DNA of 64,000 nucleotides from CBDCPI01 sp965220245 (lineage in GTDB: Bacteria; Chloroflexota; Dehalococcoidia; Lucifugimonadales; UBA3495). Below are positions 1 to 7,525 of this stretch, piece by piece; the stretch's first letter is position 1, and each line of letters opens with the position of its first letter. The stretch lies in NCBI GenBank assembly GCA_965220245.1, contig CBDCPI010000015.1, positions 61,739-125,738 of the forward strand. The letters are read 5' to 3'. The notes beneath the pieces were generated by a model. It did no database searches, had not been told where the DNA came from, and saw nothing but the letters and a program-made list of their open reading frames with translations. The translations under genes were made by a program, and so were the position numbers.

Positions 1-191
1 CCGGCCACCCGCTGTTCCGGTTGGACAACGTGCTGGTAACTCCCCACGTGGCTTTCCTCTCCCAACAGTCGGTATTAGAGTTGGAGACCCGGACTGCCAA
101 GGCCACGGTGGACGTAATCCAAGGGAGAATGCCGGAGTTCTTGGTGAATCCGCCGGTGCTGCCTTACGCCCGGGTAAGTCTATCTCAGTAA
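1..191 (+). CDS. D-2-hydroxyacid dehydrogenase, C-terminal fragment
   Basis: The frame opening at base 3 is read to a TAA at 189-191 and gives the last 62 residues of a D-isomer-specific 2-hydroxyacid dehydrogenase (phosphoglycerate-dehydrogenase-like). The segment NVLVTPHVAF is the typical end of the NAD-binding lobe, with the histidine of the catalytic Arg-Glu-His set. It is followed by the usual C-terminal helix and a tail ending in NPPVL. These enzymes reduce 2-keto acids with NAD(P)H in the cytoplasm. The start and substrate-binding lobe lie outside the window, so the substrate cannot be told. Confidence 0.8.
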   Translation, partial: GHPLFRLDNVLVTPHVAFLSQQSVLELETRTAKATVDVIQGRMPEFLVNPPVLPYARVSLSQ

Positions 192-285
192 GATTCCGGG
201 GCATGTTTCGAGTGGGCGCGGACCGGCGACATTTAGGTTAAGCACTATAGGCTGACGTTTCAGTTAGAAGTCATAAGGAGAAAGC

Positions 286-1122
286 GTGTTTGAGAGGATC
301 CAGCACATAGGATACCTGACGCCGGACTTGGACCGGGCGGTGGGGTGGTTCGAGCGCTCCTTTGGCGCCAACCGTAGCGGCGGCGGCCCGCTGGTCAAAA
401 GCTATGCCGTCCCCAGCGGGGGACGCAACGCCTATGTCCGCTTCGGCAAGGTAGAGTCCGAGATTATCGAACCGGAAGACACCACGGGCCTGTCCGCTGA
501 GGTCCTGACGATGCATCACGTCGGCTACGTGGTGCCAGACATCGGAGAAACCGTAGCCGTCCTTACCCGCCGGGGTTTTAGATTTGCGGCCGACGCCCCT
601 TTCACCAATGTCATGGGGCAGCAGGTGCTGTATTTTGACGCCGACACCACCAACGGGGTCATGGTCCACCTGACCCAACTTCCCGCCGGTCAAGCTGGGG
701 GCAACCTTAATGATGCCGGCCAAGAGCAAACGGTAGAGATAGAGAACATCGTACACGCCGGGTACTTGGTCCAAAACCTGGAGGAGGCCATTGCCTGGTA
801 CGTGGAGCGGTTAGACGGCCAGCACGTGGGCGGCGGGGCCTCCCGCGCCGGGGGCCGCAACGCCTTTGTCAACTTCGGGCAAGTCCAAGTAGAGTTGATC
901 GAACCAGGAGACAAGACCCGCCTTTCCGGGCCCAACCATGAGATGGACCATGTTGGCTACGTCGTTGGCGACATGCACGTTTGCATGGGCCAGTGCCAAG
1001 CCCGGGGCTTGCACTTTGTTGAAGGAGCGCCGCTCACCAACTCGGTCCAGCAGCAAGTGGCCTACTTCGACACCGCCACCAGCATGAACAGCCGGATGCA
1101 CCTCACCCGGTTGCCCGACTAG
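286..1122 (+). CDS. Tandem VOC (glyoxalase/methylmalonyl-CoA-epimerase-like) protein
   Basis: A 278-residue protein made of two homologous vicinal-oxygen-chelate modules, roughly residues 1-130 and 148-278. Each module begins with the same pattern (QHIGYLTPDLDRA and VHAGYLVQNLEEA) and has a second half starting with HHVGYVV or DHVGYVV. Both modules keep His and Glu residues (IEPE, IEPG) at positions that bind a divalent metal in glyoxalase I and methylmalonyl-CoA epimerase. The start is GTG at 286, five bases after AAGGAG at 275-280. The reaction is unknown; epimerase, lyase and dioxygenase members share this fold. It lies between a hydroxyacid dehydrogenase and the aro genes. Confidence 0.8.
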   Translation: MFERIQHIGYLTPDLDRAVGWFERSFGANRSGGGPLVKSYAVPSGGRNAYVRFGKVESEIIEPEDTTGLSAEVLTMHHVGYVVPDIGETVAVLTRRGFRFAADAPFTNVMGQQVLYFDADTTNGVMVHLTQLPAGQAGGNLNDAGQEQTVEIENIVHAGYLVQNLEEAIAWYVERLDGQHVGGGASRAGGRNAFVNFGQVQVELIEPGDKTRLSGPNHEMDHVGYVVGDMHVCMGQCQARGLHFVEGAPLTNSVQQQVAYFDTATSMNSRMHLTRLPD

Positions 1123-1169
1123 ATAAGTGCCCCCTCTCCATAATCGAGTTGCGAGAATGCCACCATATT

Positions 1170-1190
1170 CCCTCTCCCAAGGGGAGAGGG
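1170..1190. terminator. Hairpin between VOC gene and aroK
   Basis: A 9-bp GC-rich inverted repeat (CCCTCTCCC, two-base loop, GGGAGAGGG) sits after the VOC gene and 20 bases before aroK. No long T run follows. It could be a weak terminator or a common intergenic palindrome. Confidence 0.4.
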
Positions 1191-1209
1191 TTAGGGTGAG
1201 GGCTATTGT

Positions 1210-1728
1210 GTGAAGCGCAACATATTCTTGGTGGGCTTCATGGCCTCGGGGAAGACCAGCGTAGGCCGGGTGTTGTCCAAGCTCTCCGGCCAGCCCTTAA
1301 TCGACGCTGACGACGAGATAGTGGCCCGGGCTGGGAAGTCCATATCCCAAATATTCGAAGATTCAGGGGAGGCCGCCTTCCGGGAACTGGAGCGCAGCGT
1401 GATAGAAGACCTGTGCCGGACCGGAGGAGGTGTCATCGCCGCTGGCGGCGGGGCCTTCGTCGACGAACGGAACCGCGAAGCGATGCTCAAGGGCGGCGTC
1501 GTATTCTGGCTAGCGGCCCGGCCCGCCACCATCCACCAGCGCATAACCCTCGAATCCGCGGATGCGGCATTGCGGCCTTTACTAGCCGTCGACGACCCGG
1601 TGGGCCGGATCGAATCCCTGCTGGAGCAGCGGCGTCCGGCCTATGCCCGGGCCCACCATACCATCGACACCGACGACCTCACCCCGGAGCAGGTGGCCCG
1701 GCGCATCATGGCAGTCCTAGAACTGTAG
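1210..1728 (+). CDS. aroK: Shikimate kinase
   Basis: A 172-residue kinase that phosphorylates shikimate with ATP, the fifth step of chorismate synthesis. The P-loop is GFMASGKT (residues 9-16). Shikimate contacts are present at their usual places: Asp34 in DADDE, Arg58 in FRELE, and the AAGGGAF loop near residue 80. The lid region has QRRPAY. Length is normal for AroK. The start is GTG at 1210. aroB follows after about 80 bases on the same strand, so the two are probably co-transcribed. Confidence 0.95.
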   Translation: MKRNIFLVGFMASGKTSVGRVLSKLSGQPLIDADDEIVARAGKSISQIFEDSGEAAFRELERSVIEDLCRTGGGVIAAGGGAFVDERNREAMLKGGVVFWLAARPATIHQRITLESADAALRPLLAVDDPVGRIESLLEQRRPAYARAHHTIDTDDLTPEQVARRIMAVLEL

Positions 1729-1761
1729 CCGGGCACAGTCGCCCACAGGGTTTAAGACCAG

Positions 1762-1796
1762 GATTACCATGCAATCAGGATTACCATGCAATACGG
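1762..1796 (+). repeat. Short tandem repeat upstream of aroB
   Basis: The unit AGGATTACCATGCAATC occurs twice back to back just before aroB. Each unit contains an ATG. It may be a simple slippage duplication in the leader. Confidence 0.7.
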
Positions 1797-1809
1797 GAGG
1801 CTTTAGGAT

Positions 1810-2910
1810 ATGGCCGATCCAAATTTGGCTGCGGTAGTCCAACATTCCGGGGGCAGCTACCCGGTCGTTGCCGGGTGGGGCATCCTGGAAGACTTGGGCC
1901 AACGGTTCCTGGACCTGGGAATCAAGAGCCCAGCCTACATCATCACCGATGACAACGTTATGAACCCCTACGGCAGACAGGTGCAGCGGGCGTTGCAAAA
2001 AGCGGGCATCGCCGCCCACTGCTTCATTATCCCCAACGGCGAGTCCAGCAAGAACTTCGAGTTGAGCCAAGCCATCTACGACTGGTTGGTGGGACTGCGG
2101 GCGGAACGGGGCCAAGCAATCATCGCCGTCGGCGGCGGCGTGGTGGGCGATTTGGCCGGCTTCGTCGCCGCCACCTTTTTGCGGGGCGTTCCCTTCGTCC
2201 AAGTGCCCACCAGCATGGCGGCCATGGTCGACGCCTCCATTGGCGGCAAAGTGGCCGTCAACCTGCCCCAAGCGAAAAACATGGTCGGCGCTTTTTACCA
2301 ACCGAAAGGGGTGTTTGCCGATATTCAAACGCTAGGCACGCTGGGCAAACGGGAGCTGGCCGAAGGATGGGCCGAGGCCATCAAGCACGGGTTTATTCTC
2401 GACGCGAGTCTGGTGGACCAGTTCGAGGAACACGCCGAGGCGCTGATGGAGGTAGAGCCGGAGATCTCCACCGAAGTCATCCGCCGCAGCATGGCCATCA
2501 AAGCCGAGATAGTCAGCCAAGACGAAAGGGAGACCCTGGGCATCCGCATCCTGCTTAACTACGGCCACACCATCGGCCACGCCCTAGAAGCCTCCACCGA
2601 TTACGGCCGGTTCCTCCACGGTGAGGGGGTGTCCATCGGCATGATGGGGGCGGCCCGCATCGCCCATGAAATGGGCATGATCTCGGACGCAGTGGTGGCC
2701 CGGCAACGCCGTCTGGTGGAACGTTTCAACCTGCCCATCACCGCCCGAGGAGTGGCGGCGGACAGCGTACTGCAAGCCATGTCGCTGGACAAGAAAGTCC
2801 AGTCGGGAACCAACCGCTGGGTTATGCTGGAGGATGCCGGCCGGGCGGTGGTGCGTCAGGATGTTCCCTGGGAGTTGGTGGAGCGGACGGTGCGGGAGTT
2901 GGTGGGATAA
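1810..2910 (+). CDS. aroB: 3-dehydroquinate synthase
   Basis: A 366-residue NAD- and metal-dependent synthase converting DAHP to 3-dehydroquinate, the second step of the shikimate pathway. The glycine-rich NAD loop GGGVVGDLAG is followed by VPTSMAAMVDASIGGK, a family signature. The metal ligands are visible as Glu in GWAEAIKHG, His in GHTIGHALE and His in HGEGVSIG. Start is ATG at 1810 with GGAGG at 1797-1801. It follows aroK, a common pairing. Confidence 0.97.
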   Translation: MADPNLAAVVQHSGGSYPVVAGWGILEDLGQRFLDLGIKSPAYIITDDNVMNPYGRQVQRALQKAGIAAHCFIIPNGESSKNFELSQAIYDWLVGLRAERGQAIIAVGGGVVGDLAGFVAATFLRGVPFVQVPTSMAAMVDASIGGKVAVNLPQAKNMVGAFYQPKGVFADIQTLGTLGKRELAEGWAEAIKHGFILDASLVDQFEEHAEALMEVEPEISTEVIRRSMAIKAEIVSQDERETLGIRILLNYGHTIGHALEASTDYGRFLHGEGVSIGMMGAARIAHEMGMISDAVVARQRRLVERFNLPITARGVAADSVLQAMSLDKKVQSGTNRWVMLEDAGRAVVRQDVPWELVERTVRELVG

Positions 2911-2920
2911 AATATCCCCA

Positions 2921-3307
2921 ATGGAACCTTATGAGCAGGACGGCAACGCCGTGGCTGATTACCGCCAGCAGTCTTGGGTTTTCCTGGCCAAGGCGCGGGA
3001 GTATCTGGCCGATGATGACTTGCATCAGGCGTCGGAAAAGGGTTGGGGCGCCGCCGCCTGGATGGCCAAGGCGGTTGCGGAAGCCCAGGGCTGGCAGTAC
3101 CAAAGGCACGACGAGTTTCTCAAAGTAATACGCCAAGCCCGGAACTTGTCTCGTGATTCCCGAGTGCAAGACTTGGGGTATGTTGCAAGCGCGTTACACG
3201 GGTTCTTTTACACTCGCAAGATGTTGTTGGACCCGGATGAAATTGACCAAGGGCTTGACCGGATGGAGACTTTGCTGGACATCCTGCAACCGCTGACCGA
3301 GTTGTAG
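2921..3307 (+). CDS. PaREP1/HEPN-like small protein, copy 1
   Basis: A 128-residue, mostly helical cytoplasmic protein. The pattern of an AREYLADDDLHQASEKGW helix followed by GAAAWMAKAVAEAQGW and a late LHGFFYTRKM helix resembles the PaREP1/HEPN family. HEPN proteins bind nucleotides or RNA, often in toxin-antitoxin or defence settings, but no clear catalytic RxxxxH motif is visible here, so function is open. The start was set at ATG 2921 (MEPYEQDGN) because the other copies begin there; upstream codons lie inside aroB in another frame. The first 70 or so codons are almost identical to copy 2 while the rest diverges. Confidence 0.7.
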   Translation: MEPYEQDGNAVADYRQQSWVFLAKAREYLADDDLHQASEKGWGAAAWMAKAVAEAQGWQYQRHDEFLKVIRQARNLSRDSRVQDLGYVASALHGFFYTRKMLLDPDEIDQGLDRMETLLDILQPLTEL

Positions 3308-3329
3308 AAATCGCCATAGGATAAACCCA

Positions 3330-3731
3330 ATGACACGAATGTCCCCAATGGAACCTTATGAGCAGGACGGCAACGCCGTGGCTGATTACCGCCAGCAGTC
3401 TTGGGTTTTCCTGGCCAAGGCACGGGAGTATCTGGCCGATGATGACTTGCATCAGGCGTCGGAAAAGGGTTGGGGCGCCGCCGCATGGATGGCCAAGGCG
3501 GTTGCGGAAGCCCAAGGCTGGCAATACCAAAGGCACGACGAGTTTCTCAAAGTAATACGCCAGGCACAGGAACTGTCCGGCGACGCCCGGTTGCGCAATC
3601 TGCGACGTGCTGCAAACGAACTCCACGGGTTCTTTTATACCCGCAAGATGTTCTTGCGCCCCGATGACATTGGCGAAGGACTTGATGAGATGGAGGTCCT
3701 GCTGGACATCCTGCAACCGCTGACCGAGTAG
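3330..3731 (+). CDS. PaREP1/HEPN-like small protein, copy 2
   Basis: A 133-residue paralogue of the gene just upstream, separated by 22 bases. It starts at ATG 3330 (MTRMSPMEPYEQ). Bases from about 3351 to 3560 match copy 1 nearly base for base, then the two differ at about one base in four while keeping the LHGFFYTRKM helix and the ending DILQPLTE. This mosaic identity suggests recent duplication with gene conversion. Two further copies lie at the right end of the window. Function unknown; HEPN-type RNA or nucleotide binding is the best guess. Confidence 0.7.
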   Translation: MTRMSPMEPYEQDGNAVADYRQQSWVFLAKAREYLADDDLHQASEKGWGAAAWMAKAVAEAQGWQYQRHDEFLKVIRQAQELSGDARLRNLRRAANELHGFFYTRKMFLRPDDIGEGLDEMEVLLDILQPLTE

Positions 3732-3767
3732 TGGTCAGCGGCTACAGGCTGATATGCAGTCGACTCT

Positions 3768-4814
3768 TTAAGAATCGTGGGCGGGTGATTTCCGCCGCGC
3801 CCGTATCAACAGCACCCCCAAGAGCAGGCACATGGCGCCGCCGCTGCCTAGCAGCACTACCGAAGCCAAGGTGGGGAGGAAGGCTACGCCCGGCGCCGCC
3901 AACGACACCTCTTCCAAGGCCACGGCCACACCACCCGCCAGAACGATGGTCCCGTAGAGAAATCGGATTCGCGACGGCTCAACTAACCTGGTGACCTTGG
4001 CCCCTAGCTGGGCGCCAATGGAGGCTGCCGCCAACATCAACACCGCCATTAGCGGGTCCACGCGGTCGGCCAGGGCGTACACAAAGGCCCCCGCCGCACC
4101 CGCGATGACCACCTGGAACAGGCTGGTGCCGATGGCCACCACCGTAGGCACGCCCAACAAGTAGATGAGGGCCGGTATCAGCAAGAAACCGCCCCCGGCC
4201 CCCAGGATGCCGCTGAGAAAGCCGATCACTAGCCCGATGGACACCGGGAGAAACACCGATACGCGGTTGATCCCCGACACCGGCAACGCCACCACGCTGA
4301 CCGTTCGCCCTAGTCCGGGCAGCCAAAGGGAGCGGGGCGGGATGTTCAGCGCCCGCAGGCGGTGGACCAGCCCTGTCGTGGTGGTCTCCTCTTCGTCCTT
4401 AGCCCCCCGGCGAGTGCGCCAGTAGTCCCACAGGATAAACGAGCCCAAGGTAGCCAGCACTACCACGTATAGCAGCCGGATCACTGGCGCGGCCACTCCG
4501 GCGGTCTCCAATTGCTGGTTCAGCCGCTGCGCCCCGTAAAGAGCAGGCACCGATCCCGCCACCAGCAACAACCCCAGCTTTAGATCGACGTTGCCCAGGC
4601 TGCGGTGCTTGAGCATATTTATCAGGGATGTCCCCATCACCAAGGCGAGGCCCGTCCCCACAGCGAAAACGGGCGGCACGCCGAACACCAACAGACCTCC
4701 GGTGATCAAAAACCCCCCACCCACCCCAAAGAACCCGCCCAGGGTTCCCACGATCAAGCCGAGGAACACCAGCAGCGCGGGATTAATCGCCACGTCGGCG
4801 TTGGGGAAGTACAT
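3768..4814 (-). CDS. TauE/SafE family sulfite/sulfonate-type exporter
   Basis: A 348-residue polytopic inner-membrane protein. The N-terminal repeat carries the family hallmark GTLGGFFGVGGGFLITGGL and the second half repeats it as GFLSGILGAGGGFLLIPAL. About eight membrane segments can be drawn, with a charged cytoplasmic loop (RRGAKDEEE) between the halves. Members export sulfite, sulfoacetate or related organosulfur anions, or act as general anion permeases; the substrate here is not shown. The ATG (4814) directly abuts the stop codon of a 56-residue membrane protein, so the two are probably translationally coupled. Confidence 0.9.
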   Translation of the reverse strand: MYFPNADVAINPALLVFLGLIVGTLGGFFGVGGGFLITGGLLVFGVPPVFAVGTGLALVMGTSLINMLKHRSLGNVDLKLGLLLVAGSVPALYGAQRLNQQLETAGVAAPVIRLLYVVVLATLGSFILWDYWRTRRGAKDEEETTTTGLVHRLRALNIPPRSLWLPGLGRTVSVVALPVSGINRVSVFLPVSIGLVIGFLSGILGAGGGFLLIPALIYLLGVPTVVAIGTSLFQVVIAGAAGAFVYALADRVDPLMAVLMLAAASIGAQLGAKVTRLVEPSRIRFLYGTIVLAGGVAVALEEVSLAAPGVAFLPTLASVVLLGSGGAMCLLLGVLLIRARRKSPAHDS

Positions 4815-4985
4815 CTAATCAGTCCGCGGAGACTTCTTTCGGAGCGACCCAATCATGGCGCCTACTCGGAACACCCCAGCCCACCACAGCGTCAACACCA
4901 GCGCGACAGCGCCGACCACGCCCAGCACAAACAGCGCCCAGAGTACGGGCTGCCCGGAGCTAAAGTCAGTCAGGAATCCCAGCAT
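4815..4985 (-). CDS. 56-residue single-pass membrane protein coupled to TauE/SafE gene
   Basis: Reading the minus strand from ATG 4985 gives 56 residues ending in TAG at 4815-4817, immediately before the exporter ATG. The sequence has a short polar N-terminus, a long hydrophobic stretch (VLWALFVLGVVGAVALVLTL) and a basic tail (SLRKKSPRTD), as expected of a one-pass protein with a cytoplasmic C-terminus. No family is recognised. Zero-base spacing suggests an accessory subunit. The region upstream of its ATG is a mobile-element remnant, so its ribosome site may have been replaced. Confidence 0.6.
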   Translation of the reverse strand: MLGFLTDFSSGQPVLWALFVLGVVGAVALVLTLWWAGVFRVGAMIGSLRKKSPRTD

Positions 4986-5117
4986 TCGGTTGTTCGTCTG
5001 AACTGTGATTTCTCTGATTCCGGGATTTACCGGATTGGGAAATCATGCGAATCCCTTAATCCTATGAATCCCGGTCCAGATCTGCCAGAGGCGGACGCTA
5101 AGAACCGAAAGACCCTG
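4985..5117. repeat. Element A, copy 1 (truncated)
   Basis: This is the inverse of the element at 14511-15000: both share TCTCTGATTCCGGGATTTAC, then ACCGGATTGGG, then GAATCCCTTAATCC and GAGGCGGACGC. The right terminal repeat AACCGAAAGACCCTG (5103-5117) is intact; the left end stops at TTCGGTTGTTCG, directly at the start codon of the 56-residue gene. It is non-coding and non-autonomous. Confidence 0.7.
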
Positions 5118-5143
5118 ACCCCAATGTCCAGGGTCTTTCGGTT
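5103..5143. repeat. 15-bp inverted repeat joining elements A and C
   Basis: AACCGAAAGACCCTG (5103-5117) and its exact complement CAGGGTCTTTCGGTT (5129-5143) face each other across 11 bases. It is formed by the right end of element A and the left end of element C, which share terminal sequence. It could also fold as a hairpin in RNA. Confidence 0.7.
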
Positions 5144-5273
5144 GTCCCTCTAGTCTGCTATTCGTCACCCTGAACGGAGTGAAGGGTCTAAAAATTCCTC
5201 TGGCAAGGCGACGTTTGTTTCGGCGAGAATTTTAGATTCCTCGCTCCGCTCGGAATGACAATTAAAAGACCCG
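5129..5273. mobile_element. Element C, copy 1 (MITE-like, about 145 bp)
   Basis: Terminal repeats CAGGGTCTTTCGGTTGTC and GACAATTAAAAGACCC bracket an internal palindrome (GAACGGAGTGAAGGGTCTAA against TTAGATTCCTCGCTCCGCTC). It has no coding capacity. It belongs to the family found at 14534, 16711 and 22244, but no direct target duplication is seen here. Confidence 0.65.
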
Positions 5274-5334
5274 GGCCATTGGGGTGACGAAGGCAGACGT
5301 ATTGGGCGTTCCAGTGTATATTATCTTGGTCCAG

Positions 5335-6516
5335 ATGAAACCGCCCGCTTTCACTTTTCAACTACGGCACACCAACGGCGCAGCCCGCGCCGGGGAGATG
5401 ATAACTCCTCATGGGGCCGTGGCCACGCCCGCGTTCATGCCAGTGGCAACTCAGGCCACCGTCAAAGGGCTTACTCCCGACGAGGTACGGGAGGCCGGAG
5501 CCGAGATTGTTCTGAGCAATGCCTACCATCTGTCCCTCCGGCCGGGGGTCGACGCGGTGCACCGCCTGGGTGGAGTCCAGGACTTCATGGGATGGCAAGG
5601 ACCGGTGCTTACCGACAGCGGGGGCTTTCAGGCTTTTAGTCTGGGGGCCTTGCGCCGGGTGGACGATAACGGCATCCGGTTTCGCTCCCACTTTGACGGC
5701 AGCGAACACTACCTCGATCCGGCGCAAGCGACGCTGAACCAGCAGCGACTAGGGGCGGACATCATCATGTGCTTGGACCAATGCATCGCATTCGGGGCCA
5801 GTTACCACGAAGTCCGAAGCGCGATGGACCGCACCCACCGCTGGGCCCAAGCCTGCTTCGACTATCACGCCAATTCCCGGTATGTCGGCTCCCAGGCATT
5901 GTTTGGCATTGTCCAAGGCGGGACCGATTCGGAGCTACGAGAAGAGTCCGCCCGTTTCATTTCCGCTATCCCATTCCAAGGTTACGCCATCGGCGGGCTG
6001 GCGGTCGGGGAGTCCAAAGCCCAAATGTATGAGACGGTCGCCCAAGTAGCGGACCTATTGCCCCAAGACAGACCTCGCTACTTAATGGGCGTTGGCTCGC
6101 CGGAGGACTTGGTGGAAAGCGTCGCCCGTGGAGTGGACATCTTCGATTGCGTGCTGCCTACTCGCGTGGCCCGCAATGGGGCCCTATTTACCCGGGTAGG
6201 CCGGGTGGATATTACCAAGAGGAGCTACTTGGACCAACTGGGTCCCGTGGAAGAAGGTTGTGATTGTTACACCTGCCGCAACTTCTCCGCGGGCTATTTG
6301 TGCCATTTGTTCCGAAGCAAAGAGTTACTGGCGCCGCGGCTGGCCAGCATCCACAATCTCCGCTTCATACTGAGGCTGATGGCGGGCCTGCGGGAAGCCA
6401 TAGCAGCAGGAAGGTTTGACCAGTTCCGAGAGGAGTTCCACGGTAGCTACCAGCCGACTGACGAAGCGGCCCGCCAGAGTCAGAAGATGAGATGGATCAA
6501 AGACCGCGGCGGCTAG
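5335..6516 (+). CDS. tgt: Queuine/preQ1 tRNA-guanine transglycosylase
   Basis: A 393-residue enzyme exchanging guanine 34 for preQ1 in tRNAs with GUN anticodons (queuosine pathway). Visible features: the substrate loop LTDSGGFQAFSLG, the GIVQGGT segment, the GYAIGGLAVGES loop, and the catalytic Asp in DIFDCVLPTRVARNG. The C-terminal zinc site is CDCYTC followed by His in ASIHNLRF. The chosen start is ATG 5335 (MKPPAFTFQL), where family similarity begins; a GTG at 5284 would add 17 residues with no family counterpart. The gene stands alone just after a repeat cluster. Confidence 0.95.
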   Translation: MKPPAFTFQLRHTNGAARAGEMITPHGAVATPAFMPVATQATVKGLTPDEVREAGAEIVLSNAYHLSLRPGVDAVHRLGGVQDFMGWQGPVLTDSGGFQAFSLGALRRVDDNGIRFRSHFDGSEHYLDPAQATLNQQRLGADIIMCLDQCIAFGASYHEVRSAMDRTHRWAQACFDYHANSRYVGSQALFGIVQGGTDSELREESARFISAIPFQGYAIGGLAVGESKAQMYETVAQVADLLPQDRPRYLMGVGSPEDLVESVARGVDIFDCVLPTRVARNGALFTRVGRVDITKRSYLDQLGPVEEGCDCYTCRNFSAGYLCHLFRSKELLAPRLASIHNLRFILRLMAGLREAIAAGRFDQFREEFHGSYQPTDEAARQSQKMRWIKDRGG

Positions 6517-6622
6517 CGGTCTTCCCGCAAGCGGTGAATGGGATTACCGGAGCACTTGCAGGGCGCCGCTCCTCGATAGCGCGGGGATTCATCCGGGCCG
6601 GGATATATCAACCCGCCGGTGG

Positions 6623-6898
6623 TCAGCCCCCAGCCACCGAAGGAACAATACTGACCTCGTCGCCGTGGTTGGCTGAGGTCCCCAGTCCTTCCAAGAAGCG
6701 CACGTCCTCTCCGTTGAGGTATAGGTTCACGTAGTAGTGCAACTCGCCGCTCTCGTCGAGCAAGCGGGCCTTGATGCCGGGGTAGACTTCATCCAACTGG
6801 TCGATCAGCCCGCCCATGCTGGACGCATCGACTTCCACCCGCCCTTGCCCGTTAGTCATCCGCCGCAAAGGGGTAGGAATTCGGACCATAACACTCAT
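6623..6898 (-). CDS. MoaD/ThiS-type ubiquitin-like sulfur carrier 1
   Basis: A 91-residue beta-grasp protein ending in ...SIVPSVAGG. A free C-terminal Gly-Gly is what E1-like enzymes adenylate and thiolate in MoaD, ThiS and CysO. The pattern VRIPTPLRRMTNGQ at the N-terminus and LNGEDVRFLEGLGT near the end match the MoaD family. It lies 22 bases after a close paralogue in the operon thrC - NIL - MoaD2 - MoaD1. Together with the NIL protein, the setting points to sulfur transfer in amino-acid synthesis rather than molybdopterin; that is inference. Confidence 0.85.
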   Translation of the reverse strand: MSVMVRIPTPLRRMTNGQGRVEVDASSMGGLIDQLDEVYPGIKARLLDESGELHYYVNLYLNGEDVRFLEGLGTSANHGDEVSIVPSVAGG

Positions 6899-6920
6899 TT
6901 GAGAGAATCCTCCTCAATCA

Positions 6921-7199
6921 CTAGCAGCCTCCGGCCACCGCCGGAACGATGCTAATCTCATCCCCCGACTGAATGCTGGTGGCCAACCCTTGGAGGAAGC
7001 GCACGTCTTCACCGTTCAGGTAAATGTTGACGAAGTAGCGCATCTCACCGTCTTCGTCCACCAAGCGGGCCTTAAACCCCGGATAGGACGTTTCTAGCTG
7101 CTCTACCATCTCGCCGAGAGTGGCGGTGTCGAGTTCTACTTTGGACTGTCCGTTGGTCATCCGCCGCAACGGGGTTGGAATCCGGACCAACACACTCAT
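6921..7199 (-). CDS. MoaD/ThiS-type sulfur carrier 2, with a Cys after the di-glycine
   Basis: A 92-residue paralogue of the downstream gene (same MSVLVRIPTPLRRMTNGQ start). The C-terminus reads AVAGGC then TAG, so one cysteine follows the Gly-Gly. Carriers with residues beyond GG normally need a protease (JAMM type, as for CysO or HcyS) before activation, or may be carrier-cysteine adducts mimicked genetically. Either this copy is processed, or it cannot be activated as the GG-ending copy can. Spacing to the NIL gene upstream is 66 bases. Confidence 0.85.
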   Translation of the reverse strand: MSVLVRIPTPLRRMTNGQSKVELDTATLGEMVEQLETSYPGFKARLVDEDGEMRYFVNIYLNGEDVRFLQGLATSIQSGDEISIVPAVAGGC

Positions 7200-7265
7200 T
7201 GGGAGTCTCCTCGTCAGCCCGGACGCTCTATGGACTCCTGGATCAGGGGCCGAAGCAGTCCCGGC

Positions 7266-7511
7266 TCAACCTTCGATAACGTCTCCGCTCACCGGATCGA
7301 CCCTCACCCCGGTAGCGCCGACCCATTGCAAACCCCGCTCGATTTCCGCGTCGTTGCCGTCCAACTCCAGCACCACCCATCCCATATCCTCCCGGACATC
7401 GGCCCGGCGGATATTGGTGACGACTTTAAAGTTGTGGCCTAGCCGGTAGATCACCGGCTCCCTTTCCATCTCCGTGGGAAAAGTGAACTTGACCCGCTGC
7501 TTGCCCATCAC
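7266..7511 (-). CDS. NIL-domain protein
   Basis: An 81-residue ferredoxin-fold-like domain starting with QRVKFTFPTEMEREPVIYRL, characteristic of NIL domains (C-terminal regulatory domain of MetN-type ABC ATPases, also stand-alone). In methanogens NIL-ferredoxin proteins take part in homocysteine formation. Here it is 14 bases after threonine synthase and before two sulfur carriers. A role in sulfur-amino-acid sensing or homocysteine synthesis is plausible but inferred from neighbours and family. Confidence 0.8.
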   Translation of the reverse strand: MMGKQRVKFTFPTEMEREPVIYRLGHNFKVVTNIRRADVREDMGWVVLELDGNDAEIERGLQWVGATGVRVDPVSGDVIEG

Positions 7512-7525
7512 CCACCGCCTTTTCC

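Noticed and set aside
3120..3716. 198-codon minus-strand open frame across the PaREP1 pair
   Set aside because: It runs opposite two conserved paralogous genes and simply repeats because they do; no independent support.
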